In this document: piece by piece, positions 47,485 through 57,791 of the stretch
Position numbering within the stretch: position 1 is the stretch's first letter
How the letters are laid out: each line of letters opens with the position of its first letter
The notes under the pieces: generated by a model
What the model was told of the DNA's origin: nothing
The model's input: only the letters and a program-made list of their open reading frames with translations
Databases searched by the model: none
Source: Melastoma dodecandrum
Taxonomy: Eukaryota > Streptophyta > Magnoliopsida > Myrtales > Melastomataceae
Assembly (NCBI GenBank): GCA_029817715.1
Contig: JARUPY010000607.1
Location: 3,286,001-3,350,000 of the forward strand
Direction: 5' to 3'
Length of the DNA stretch: 64,000 nt
Position numbers and translations under genes: made by a program

Positions 47485-47959
47485 GGACAATGGGGCAGCT
47501 CACTCACTGCACCAACGATTTCTGTTTGCCATGCATGCCTGCGTGTGGAATAAGAGTAACCAGTGATCATGAGCTAGTTGTCATGGCCTTGCAAAAGTTT
47601 AAACATGCAGTAACGTTGGCGCCGGCCAGGGAAGGTGTTTTAGTTTTGAGTAGAGTGTCGACTGCTTCCCACCACACCTGGGGAAGAAAGAACAACCAGC
47701 ATCTTGGACAGTTTTAACCTCTCCCCATATCCTAAAAGATGAAAAACTTTCACCTTCCAGACAGGAACTGTCTGATTGAACTAAATGTAAAGAGAGAATT
47801 TTGTATTTGGCATCATCTTAGAAAACGTGAGATTACATTAACCTCCTTCCAAATTAGGAATGCTTCACTTTTAATTCAAAGTTTTTGTATTATCATAAGT
47901 TACATTAACAACCCTCTTTGTTTTAAAATTATTATTGAGTTGATGGTTGTAATATATTC
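47485..47959 (+). other. 3' UTR and downstream flank of the SPOT1-like gene
   Basis: No coding structure. It runs into the left end of the decayed PMD element. Confidence 0.45.
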
Positions 47960-48659
47960 TTGTTAGAACTTAGAGTTTCGGTAAAATATTTTACAAAATA
48001 GGGCAGATAGTTTCAAAATTCATTTAATGATGTCAAGAAATTGAAGTTTCAAATTACGAGTTTAGTCCTAAGTATATCGGAATTTGATAACTCGATTTTA
48101 ATTTAAAAATGATAAAGTCGGAGGGTTCGAAACTCTATTTCACGGGGTAAGCGAGACACCATGAAATTAGCTTTTCTAAACATGATTTTACTTTTTAAAG
48201 AAGTTAGGTTTTCTAAACATGATTTTACTTTTTAAAGAAGTCGGGTTTTTTAAAACCTGATTTTTGATCACTTAGAAATAAACGAATGACAAAAGAAAGC
48301 TCGGTTATTTCCCCGAACATGTAGTTTTAAACCCAATTTCTCTATTTAAGAAAATTGAGTTTCTCAATCTCGATTTTTTAAGGTTATTTGAAATTCGGGT
48401 TTTTAAAGTCCGACTCCTCGGTACAATTCCCTCGACACCTGGTGCCCTCATTATTTTCTTCTTATTCAAAACGCAAACATGTCCCGACCTCCTCTCCCGT
48501 CCTGTCCTCTTCTGTCCCGTCCTCCCCAGCCTGACCTCCTCCTCCCTCCTGATGTCGGAGTCCTCCCGAGGCATTCGTCCTCGTCCAAAGTCCATCCTCC
48601 CAACACGTCCTTCGAATCCCATCCTCCCCTGCACCTCCCTCCATAGGGTATGTTTCCTT

Positions 48660-50180
48660 GCTTTTCGTTATTGCTTGTAATGTCTTCGGATGAACAGGTA
48701 CATATGCATACGCATGCATACATACTACAGTTGATAAGAGCTATGGTTTTCTCGAACAAGTCAAACACTTTAGTTTCTTTGATGTGGTTATCATAATTGA
48801 AGGATTTTGATGTAGCGAGATGTTATAGCTGGGGATCTGCATGTCCAACATAGTTGTATCGAAATTTGTGTCGGCCCGTCCATAGAAATACTTCTCGATT
48901 GCTGGTTATTTTTGTTTGGTAAAGATATGGGCGTGTGATAGATTTCTACATATATCGCCCCTTAAGCCTTGAAGTAAGTATGTAGAGGCCTTGCCCCCAC
49001 CCCACATAGATGGGGATGGATTTGAACACGAAAACCATCTCCATGCATGTCTTATCCATCAATATAGAAGTGTTTGATAGGCAGAGTGGGAAACATGTGA
49101 TTAATTACATCAATTCTTTCTTGTTCTATGTGATGATTGCAACTTTCAACAAGTTAACTAAATATGCACTATTAGGTTGAGTGGCATCCATACACGAATG
49201 ATGCATGCATGTATTTACCGCCTTTCTATCTGGAAGGTGAAGACTTATTGTGGGCGCGAGTTCCACTTATATGCTACTTTGTGGTTGAACAATACTTTCC
49301 TGATATGATCATCCGCCAGTTTGGATAAGAACAATCTCTGCCAACGAGTTTGGACACCGACGCTCATCTTCATGGATGGACATACATGGAAAGCGTCTAG
49401 ATAACTGGATGCACATCCATGCCAATAATATCTCCATATGGTATTCACGAGGTAACCACATGGTGCCATTAAGTTGGGAGTTCATAGTTAGGTCTATGTA
49501 TTATAGATGGTACCACTGTCGCAACTGTCCATACATATTGCATACAAGAGTTGTTGGGTACAATGATGGGTATTCAGATAACTATTTTTTGCATATTTTA
49601 TTTATTTTATGCTAATTCTTTTATTTTTACTGACACGACGCCTCTCTGATATATTGCTTTGAGCCAAGACAGGCGCCACCACTAACTTGCAATACATTGC
49701 GAATATTTCTTGTGAGACGTGTGCATTTATGAAGAAAATGTACCCTATGTGCCAGTATGCATGTCAAGGAGGACAATCGCTGGAGTCGGATGACGAGGAT
49801 GAAGACGAGTCACCAGAGCAAGAGCCACGTGAATTATTTATGAGGATGAGCAACAAGAGAAAGATGTGGACATGTTTAACATTGAGGACGTTCTACTTCA
49901 ATGCGAAGATGACAACATGCCACTCCTCATCTTCCAAGAGTCGACTCAAGGCGAAGTCTACTCCATGCCTGATTTCGGCCAACCATCCTCGTCGACCACT
50001 CCACCAACTCCTTTCAAGCCAAATAAGGATTTTCAATTTTCAATGCGTGATCCAGATGATACAATGATATCCTGACACAACTCACACCCGAGGCATGGAC
50101 ATCACGGATGTTGTTGCCACCACTTGACAGGTTCTATGCCCGAAGGGATAGGCGACGTGACATGAACAATATATGTACTA
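48660..50180 (+). pseudogene. Degenerate PMD/MAIN-like gene
   Basis: Scattered plus-strand blocks match the PMD gene at 23.4-25.2 kb in order: a KIWACDRFLHI-like segment near 48925-48960; YATLWLNNTF near 49270-49300 (the counterpart has FASLWLNDTF); NWMHIHANNISIWYSRGNHM then VPLSWE near 49398-49480 (counterpart IHAKYIQLWHQRGSHIVPL); and the acidic tail with MDMFNIEDVLLQCEDDN at 49866-49920 (counterpart VDMFDIDQQFIMQSQEDE). Frame breaks are frequent. No transposase trace was found. It appears to be the oldest of the three PMD copies in the window. Confidence 0.7.
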
Positions 50181-50473
50181 TGTTATCATTTTCACTTTTG
50201 TCGTGCACGAAATATTTATAACTTTATGAAATTTTTTATTAGTATGTTGCACATTTGAAATTAACCAGTTGTTTTTAATCATTGTCATTTATTTTTAACT
50301 GTCATGAAATGTAAAAATAAAGAATGTATTGAAACTGGACTTTCACTACTATATCGGGTTTTGAAAAACCAACTTCTATAAACCCTTAGGAAATCGAGAG
50401 CAACAAAATTGGGTTTTTAAATCCCTAGTTCACTCTTGGGGAAACAACCAAGCTTTCTTTCATCTTTCGTTTT

Positions 50474-51002
50474 TGGTAAAATATACGTTTATGGCCTCAA
50501 CTTTGAGACAACTTTCTGTTTTATCATTATTTTAGTTTGTTATATAACTTTGTCACCAACTTTCGCTTAATCTTGAATTTCTTCTAGCGAAAGCCAAACA
50601 AGGCTTTAATATAGTGGAGTTCCAACCTCTTATTCATTCGCCTCATAATTTACATTACCCGTAGCAGTGACCACCCAATGGAGCAATCATCCGATCTTCA
50701 TCAATTTTATGTATTTTTTACTACATCAGCACTATCGTCCAACTCCGACTTCCAACTCACTTGATCTGGCCATCGAAATTTTAAAATAAAATAACATATG
50801 AGAGGTTTTAATATTATTTTCTTTTTTAGTCAATAAATGAAAATTGTGTCTCAAGGCCTATTTGGCTTTCCCGCGATAAAATTCAAGATTGGCCAAAATT
50901 AAAATAGAAATAAAAGTTGGTGATAAAATTATATAACAAATAAATTAATGACAAAACAGAAAGTTGGCTCAAAGTTAATGCCATAAATCAATATTTTGCA
51001 TT
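50474..51002. mobile_element. MITE with inverted repeats of about 130 bp nested in the decayed PMD element
   Basis: The left arm (GGTAAAATATACGTTTATGGC, CTTTGAGACAACTTTCTGTT, TTGTTATATAACTTTGTCACCAACTTT, GGAATTTC-type continuation to about 50610) returns reverse-complemented in the right arm (about 50860-51000: AAAGTTGGTGATAAAATTATATAACAA, AACAGAAAGTTGGCTCAAAG, GCCATAAATCAATATTTTGC). The core has no coding capacity. The family could not be fixed without a target duplication. Confidence 0.8.
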
Positions 51003-51312
51003 CGTTTTTTTATCTTAGTCAAAAATCGAATTTCAAAAACCTATTTTCCTTAACAAGTGAAATTAGTTTCCTGAAATCCGTTTTCCTTAAGAAAACTCGT
51101 TTATGAGAAATCGGGTTTAGAAAACCGATTATCACATGCTCCCATTAAATTGGGTTACAAAAATCCATCTTAATCATTAAACTAAAATCAAGTTTCCAAA
51201 CTTTAATTTTTTAATAATTAAATTTGATGTTTATGACATTATTAAAAAAATTTTAAAATATCTATTTTATTTGAAATACTTTTACCACTAATTTTGGAAC
51301 ATAACTCAAACT

Positions 51313-51542
51313 CATGGCGTTAAAAGCTTAAAGCTGGCCATTTTATACTTCTCGTAGGAGACAGACTAGAACCTTCCGGACAGAACACCCCCCCAAAAAA
51401 AAGGAACACGGCCCAGTCCTTCCTCGATCCCCCGCCCGACGCCTTCCTGTCTTCTTGACCATTCCAGCTCCCCCTTCCCCAAATTCATCATCCCGCCTGT
51501 TCGATCCGGTCCGATCCTGCGACGTGTACGACGGACGGAGGA
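51313..51542 (+). promoter_or_regulatory. Promoter region of the Aha1-type gene with a heat-shock-element-like motif
   Basis: GAACCTTCCGGAC at 51369-51381 matches the heat shock element pattern GAAnnTTCnnGAA in 8 of 9 fixed positions, 162 bp upstream of the start codon. GGCCCA at 51410-51415 is a site-II-type motif. Heat control would be sensible for an Hsp90 co-chaperone but is inferred from the motif only. Confidence 0.5.
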
Positions 51543-53137
51543 ATGGAGGTAGAGGGTGGTGGTGGTGGCGGAGGGGAGAAGAAGGAATCCATGTCTTACA
51601 GGTACTGGGTCAGGGAGGCCACCCACGACGCCGCCCCTCTCCCCCTCCCCAAGAAGATCTCCCCCTCTGACCCCCACCTCGGCACCAACGGTAGCTCCCC
51701 CGCCCCCTCCCTCGGCTCCGCCTGGAACTCGGTCTGTTACCCACTTCTCTCCTTCCGTCTTTTTTCTTTTCCTTTTAACATGCTTTTGACGATGGTGATC
51801 TGATGATTTGGTTGCGTTTCTCCTGGCGGGGTTAAAGGCGGGGACTTGGGAGGAGAAGTGCCTCAACAAGTGGGCTTCTGATAGGATCAAGGTTGGTTTT
51901 TGGGTCGTCCGATGTTTTCTGTTTGGGAATACTCTGTGGGTGATTGTGATTCGTTGAGGTATGTTCCTCTTATGCGTGGGACGGTGCATTCGCTTGTTGT
52001 AGGAGCTGATTACATCAATTGGGCCAATGGAGTTTGCGGCCGGCTGCTTTGCTGAGATCTCAGAAGTGACCAACTGCACCGGCGATGTGAGTTGAATGCT
52101 TTGAAGCTAGACTTCCATGTGTGATGTTGGCGCATCCCTTGTGATGATGTATCAGTGACGGTGCTGTGATGAATAGCTTTTTCTGAGGATTGTTTTGTTT
52201 CTTCCAAAATAAGCTCTACATATTGATTCCCAAATCTTTCACCTTCTCTGAGTATATTTGTGTGGCCTCAGGTTAGGATGAATCTGTGCAAATGTAGTGT
52301 CGCGAACTGGGCCATGCATTTCTTTATTGGATGTTTTTCACCATGAGTTCTCAAACTTTGGTAATTGTAGCATGTATATATTTTATGATAATCTTTTTTA
52401 CTTCTGTTTTTCTGTTTTTGTGGGGATTGTTACCGCATCTCTCTGTTCACCGGGAACAGGCTTTCTTGGTGACGGTGCGGAATAAGAAAAGGGTGGGCTA
52501 CACATATGAGCTGAAGTTAAAGATCAAGGGTAAGAAGTGATCTTCTTCTCTCTTACCCTCTTAGTATTGTTCTCTTTGTTGGTACTGAAGTGTGTGTGCA
52601 TTTGTGACAACCAGGAGAGTGGACAATCAACGAGGAGAAAAAGAAAGTCAAAGGTCACTTAGATATCCCGGAGTTTTCCTTAGGTGAACTTGATGAACTA
52701 GAGGTAAATGTGTATCCTTTTACCTAAACACCTTGTTGGTTCATGACAGTTATCAGCCAATAATTGAATGAAATGGAATATCATTCTTTCCCTTATTGGT
52801 GTTCTCTTGAGTTATCGTCTTGCAATTTTGGTGTGGTTTTTTACTTGTCTGGTACCACGATTATAATAAATGTGTTGAACAAGACTGGCTGTGACAACTC
52901 TATATCATTATTCCATACCTTGCCAACATTTTAGCCATGTGAATGACCATTGATTTCAATTGAATGATTAGTTGTTTACTGGTTCTTTTACCGCCATTGT
53001 AGATGGTGGTGAAGTTGAGTGAAGAGAAGGATATTCAGCATCAAGACAAGCATAAGATATGTCAGGATCTCAAGAGATTTCTGCAGCCGGTTAGGGAGAA
53101 GTTGCTTCAGTTCGAGCAGGAACTTAAAGACCGATAA
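51543..53137 (+). CDS. Activator of Hsp90 ATPase, Aha1 N-terminal domain protein (At5g58110 type)
   Basis: Aha1-type co-chaperones bind the middle domain of Hsp90 and speed up its ATP hydrolysis in the cytosol. Six exons with matching phases: 51543-51731, 51838-51891, 52003-52086, 52460-52529, 52615-52703 and 53003-53137 (TAA), giving 206 residues. After a glycine run comes SYRYWVREATHD, then the Aha1_N domain: GTWEEKCLNKWASDRIKELI, the GYTYELKLKIKGEW strand block, IPEFSLGELDELE, and a charged C-terminal helix. The second, C-terminal AHSA1 domain of full-length Aha1 is absent, as in the short plant paralogue At5g58110. The start ATG is the first in frame, and the gene sits directly downstream of the SPOT1-like gene on the same strand. 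Confidence 0.92.
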
Positions 53138-56100
53138 AGAGGCAGAAGAGGTGCCTCTGCTAGAGATTAAGGTCAGCCTAATGTTGTATTAACTCTCATA
53201 AAAGAATTGCATTTAGAAGAACTGTTAAAAAGAGGCGATTCCTCGTGATGCATGCCACTTGTGTGTACTATCTTCTGCTTGCAATGATTTATGAATGAGA
53301 ACTAGTCATTCTCATCATCCCATCTTGTTGCTTGGATATCTGTATTTGATGTGCGCAAATAAGAAACGAGTAGATTGGAACCGTGTTGCTGGAAAGATGA
53401 GAGGAGGTTCCTGCAATTACTTGGCGACATTATGCTCACTTTTTCTTACATTCTTTACCCAAAATGTTCTTTGGTACACAACCAAAATGGTACAACACAT
53501 CAAACCTCCCCAAACCTTCATCTAAACGAAATACCCAGTGGGAAAACTTCATCAAACGTCCCCAAACCTTCGTCTACTGCCCACCTCTCATTAAGTCGTC
53601 ATCACTTAAAAGAAATTACGGTGCAGAGAAAAGTTGTTTAGGAAATTGGGTTTGGAAGTGATAAGGTCAAAGTAGGCCAAACCGCGGCTTTTCGTCCTGA
53701 CGATCTTGACTCCCCGTCGCCTTCTTCTTCTTCTTCTTCTTCTTCTTCTTCGGACTAACGAGGGGAGGGTTTAAGGATTTGTCTTTTCTCAAAAGAGTCC
53801 TTATAGTTTTTATACTTTAGCAAGTTAGTCCTATTGGCTCTCCCAATCATAGGTACAAAAATTCAAGGTGTAATTCAATAGTTTTGAAAACAAATTTATC
53901 CCATAATAAAAAATCCATCTTAATTGAATTCTAGTGGACAATTATTTGTATACGCACCCCATACAAGAAATAGTGGGGGGAGGGGTTGTGATTTTATACA
54001 TGACACGTGCTTAGTTTGTATTTGAGATGGTACGGTTCTAAATATTCGAATTTATCCAGATCACAGTTCATATATATATATCCCACGTTCTTCCGCTTTG
54101 CGTAACTAATTAGTACACCTAATCACCTGATAAGAACCGGGTTGGACCATGTTGGTCGAATCAGTTAAATGATATTTCTTTCGGAGCGAGTCAAAGGAGC
54201 TGAGAATTCTTCGGGCCTCTAATTATACATTTCTACCTCAGTTAATGTTATCATTTGAAAGATTAGCTAATGATTTGGGTAGTATTTATAGTTCTTGTAA
54301 TATTCAAGAAAAAATCAACTAAAAATTCCATTCAGTTTATATTATTTTTTAGCCTGAGCTTGCTTGATCTAGATTTTCCAACTTGAATGAAGCGTTGATA
54401 AATATAATTAATTAAATTGAAGGTTTTAGACGGGAATAGAAGATGGAGCAATCATTATTGTGTTTTGATAGAATAATGATCGTGTTTATCTCCTATCTAT
54501 GAAGGAATTTTTTTCTTTCTTCTTTCTTTTAAGATATTTCAAAAACATTTTTAATGTGTTTAATTAATGAAATGTTAAATCAGAATCCGGGTAATGTTGT
54601 CAAACAGAAACAGCTCAGAACAAACTGAGTGGTCAAACTCCTCCCCCCCGATCCGATACACAAAAGAAAGGGGGAGGGAGAAAGTAAGTAAGAGAGAATG
54701 GTGGGCTGTTGTGTTGGTATGAAAGAAAAAAGGTTCATCATTTTCGATGACAATGATGACAAATCGTCCCCCCTTCTTTTTGGCTTTCAATCGACATGAC
54801 AAAGGATACTACTAGAAGCTAGCTGCTCCTCCTACTTCCTTCCTCAGTAGTTGTAGTAGTTGTGGTAGTATCAAACCACAAAAAGACCTTTGTGAGCAAT
54901 AATGACATGGACTGTTTGCCCCCTACACACCTCCCCTCCCACCTATATACACACAATCCCAAGGACAAATGATAAAGAATTAAATGTTTGTTCTCATTTC
55001 AACATGTGTTTCTAGATATTGAGTAGAGGAGACCCACATCCCCCTCTATGTTCGAGAGTTTTCCAAAGAAAAAGAAAAAAGACAAAGAGTAAGAATAATT
55101 GGATTGGAATGGAATGGATCTCCCCTCATTGTTTGATACAGTGATAGGTATTGAAACGAAGAAGAAATATGGGAAAATGGGGAGAGGATATAGCAAAAAG
55201 GCATGCAATCAAGAAGATGCTACTCCTACACACCCCCTAATAACCCCCCCTTCTCTCTGCCCTCCTTTCTATACATTCCTAGGGTTGACACGAGAACAAG
55301 GGGAGACCAGCCTTTTTCCACCCCCCCGCCCCTCGTCACGTCTTGTTTTAACCATCTACCCATCATCACTACCAGCATTCAATGTCAAAAATAGTTAACC
55401 CCCCCCCCCCCCACAACCTGACTTCCAATATTATGCTATGGTGTGTGCCAAATGTCCCAACTCCCTCCCTACTAAACAAAAACATGTTGTCAAAACGAGA
55501 GAGTGCGTGCGGTCGGGTTTTAGTTGAGAACGGGACGCCCTTTGAGGTCCAATACAAGTCCTTAGAACGTACTTAACCCCCCCCCCCCTCTCCCAGATGC
55601 GGTGTTTGGTTGCGCGACGGCATGTGGTCGAGGAACGGCCCTGGTCACAATCCGCAAAAACCTAAATATGGATGTCGAGCCGGTCATATTATATCATATG
55701 TGGTCTGTCGTCCATCCATATTAAAAGAAAAGGAACATTGCTCCTATACGTATTATATTGTTGTTATTTTGTTCTTGTTTTTTAATTCCCTCCTTCAGCT
55801 CTTGAAATCCCCCCGTAGCCTCAGCCTTCTGCAAAGGAAACTTTTCCCCCTTCCATCCCTCTCTCCCTCCCCCTCCTCCCTCGCGTCAGACCCTCCCTCA
55901 CTCTCTCTCTGTCTCTTCTCATGATCTTTGTGTTCTTCTTCTTCTTCAACTACTCCCCCTCCTCCTCCTCCTCCTCCTCCTTTAACAGAAGCAAACCTCC
56001 CATGACAGCTTAAAACCCCCTTCATCCCCCCCCCCCCCCCCATCAAGAGATCATCCCTCCTCCCCCACCAAGTTGCCAGAAAATAAGAAGAAAGAAGAAG

Positions 56101-57167
56101 AAGGATAGAAGCTTCCTTTTCGAAAAAAAAAAAGAGAAAAAGGGTGAGCAAAGCAAAAGGGGTGGCGTGGTGTGTGCGTGTTTGGGGATTGTATTAAGCC
56201 TTGGAAGGATAAAAAGGTTTGACTCCTAATCCCAAAGCCACCATCATATGAGACATCACCCACCTCCCCCATGTTCTTTTCTACTTCCATCTATTTTCGT
56301 TGTTGTTGTTGAAATCCATGGTCGCTTTTCGTTCTCGTTTTTCTTTACTTCTCTTAGATTTATCTCCCAAGTAAACAGTCAAGGACAAATATATATATTT
56401 TTCTTTCTTACCACCTCGTTTCATCTTTCCTTTTAACAAAATTTGCTTGGCCTTTCATTTGGGCTTACTTTTGTATTACTCTAGGTTTTTGTGATCGACA
56501 AGCACGTATTGATTGAACCCAAATTCTCACACTTCTACCTCTACCTCATAAAGCCAAAGGAAAAAGAAAAATCCCACTTTCCCTTTCTTGACATTCTTTC
56601 CGGGTATATGTTTATATGTTCTTAGTATGTTCATTTAGAGGAATGGAAAGTGTTTTTTTTTTCCTTTTAAAAAATTGAATTGCTCAAATCTAATCTGTAA
56701 TTTCCTTCTTGTGCGCTCTCTGTAGAGTTTGATGTTTCTTTTTCACAGTTGTTTTTTGGATTGAAATTATTTGAATTCATGTTTTAGATCTGTTGGAGAT
56801 GGGGGGAGTAATGAATAGACTCCATCCCACCTTATCTTAAAGTTTTTGTCTCGCCACATTATTATTGATATCCCCGGTTTCGACTAGATTTTTTGAGGCC
56901 AGCAAATCCCAGTCGAAGGTTTTGCATTTTCATGTGTGTGAATTTGATGTAATGTCGACTGCAGGTTAGCATAAAAGTCTTCGATTTCTCACAGCTCATC
57001 CAAGCGCCAGTTCTCCGGAAAGTCTTCTGTTGAAGGTAGCCGATCTTGTTTAATGGTTGGGCATACTGGCTGAGTGAGTGAGTGTCCATGAAGTATTTTC
57101 TTGATTTATTTATTTATTTCCTTGAAAGGATTTGGGGGGAGACGCAGGGAGATCAGGAGAAAGAGGG
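53138..57167. other. Intergenic region upstream of AS2 with simple repeats
   Basis: No gene recognised in about 4 kb. It holds a CTT microsatellite (53722-53751), C homopolymers near 55400, 55577 and 56026-56041, and long pyrimidine-rich tracts with CTC-type repeats between 55790 and 56060. The last part is probably the AS2 promoter, 5' UTR and a 5' UTR intron; TTATTTATTTCCTTGAAAG ending at 57128 resembles a 3' splice site. Confidence 0.45.
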
Positions 57168-57791
57168 ATGGCATCATCGTCGACGACAAATAGTACGTCC
57201 CCGTGCGCGGCATGCAAGTTCCTCAGGAGGAAATGCCAGCCGGAGTGTGTTTTCGCTCCCTACTTCCCCCCGGACCAGCCGCAGAAGTTTGCGAACGTGC
57301 ACAAGGTGTTTGGGGCAAGCAACGTGACGAAGCTGCTGAACGAGCTGCACCCTCACCAGCGAGAGGACGCGGTCAACTCCTTGGCGTATGAAGCCGACAT
57401 GCGGCTTCGAGACCCGGTTTACGGCTGCGTCGGGGTCATCTCCCTCCTCCAGCACCAGCTCCGGCAGCTCCAGCTCGACCTGACCTGCGCCAAGTCCGAG
57501 CTCTCCAAGTACCAGACCACCCTCTCCTCCAACCACCATCATCACCACCATGCCCTCCTATCCAACCACCAGTCACTCGCCGCAGGCATCAACAACCTCT
57601 ACCACCACCAGTTCTTCCCTAGGGAGCCCCACCATCAGATGCTCCGGGGCTTCGACTCCGCTGCCAACGGCTACGACGCTGCCAGCCTCCTCACCATGAA
57701 CGTTGCCGGCATCAACGGCCCCCTCAGCAGCCAGTTTCACCAGCCAAGAGCAGCTGCTGGCGATGACCGCCGCAACATTGACCGCTCCTAG
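57168..57791 (+). CDS. AS2: ASYMMETRIC LEAVES2 (LBD6) LOB-domain transcription factor
   Basis: AS2 works with the MYB protein AS1 to repress class I KNOX and abaxial genes in developing leaves. The ORF has 207 residues in a single coding exon. The LOB domain is complete: the C block CX2CX6CX3C (C13, C16, C23, C27), the GAS block from FANVHKVFGASNVTKLLNEL to QREDAV, and the coiled coil VGVISLLQHQLRQLQLDL with leucine spacing of class I. Outside the domain the AS2-specific pieces AKSELSKYQ, HHQFFPREP and the end QPRAAAGDDRR are retained, which separates it from LOB, LBD25 and LBD36. A run of six histidines lies near residue 125. The start at 57168 gives MASSS, the usual class start. Coding G+C content is far above the flanks. 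Confidence 0.93.
   Translation: MASSSTTNSTSPCAACKFLRRKCQPECVFAPYFPPDQPQKFANVHKVFGASNVTKLLNELHPHQREDAVNSLAYEADMRLRDPVYGCVGVISLLQHQLRQLQLDLTCAKSELSKYQTTLSSNHHHHHHALLSNHQSLAAGINNLYHHQFFPREPHHQMLRGFDSAANGYDAASLLTMNVAGINGPLSSQFHQPRAAAGDDRRNIDRS

Larger units (their letters stand above)
47960..51312 (+). mobile_element. Decayed PMD-bearing Mutator-like element
   Basis: The left edge (GTTAGAACTTAGAG, then GGTAAAATATTTTACAAAAT) is weakly mirrored at the right edge (ATTTTATTTGAAATACTTTTACC near 51260-51300, then GGAACATAAC). Subterminal sequence on both sides contains repeated short palindromic units of the type GGGTTTT(N)AAAACC, for example GGGTTTTTTAAAACCTGA near 48242 and GGGTTTAGAAAACCGATT near 51114. 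The interior holds a degenerate PMD gene and a later MITE. The boundaries are approximate and no target duplication is clear. Confidence 0.6.

Noticed and set aside
55795..56151. 118-codon glycine/glutamate-rich minus-strand frame
   Set aside because: It reads through CTC/CCT simple repeats and a C homopolymer; low complexity, no splice or homology support.
57174..57551. 125-codon antisense frame in AS2
   Set aside because: Shadow of the LOB domain coding sequence, no motif or promoter evidence.
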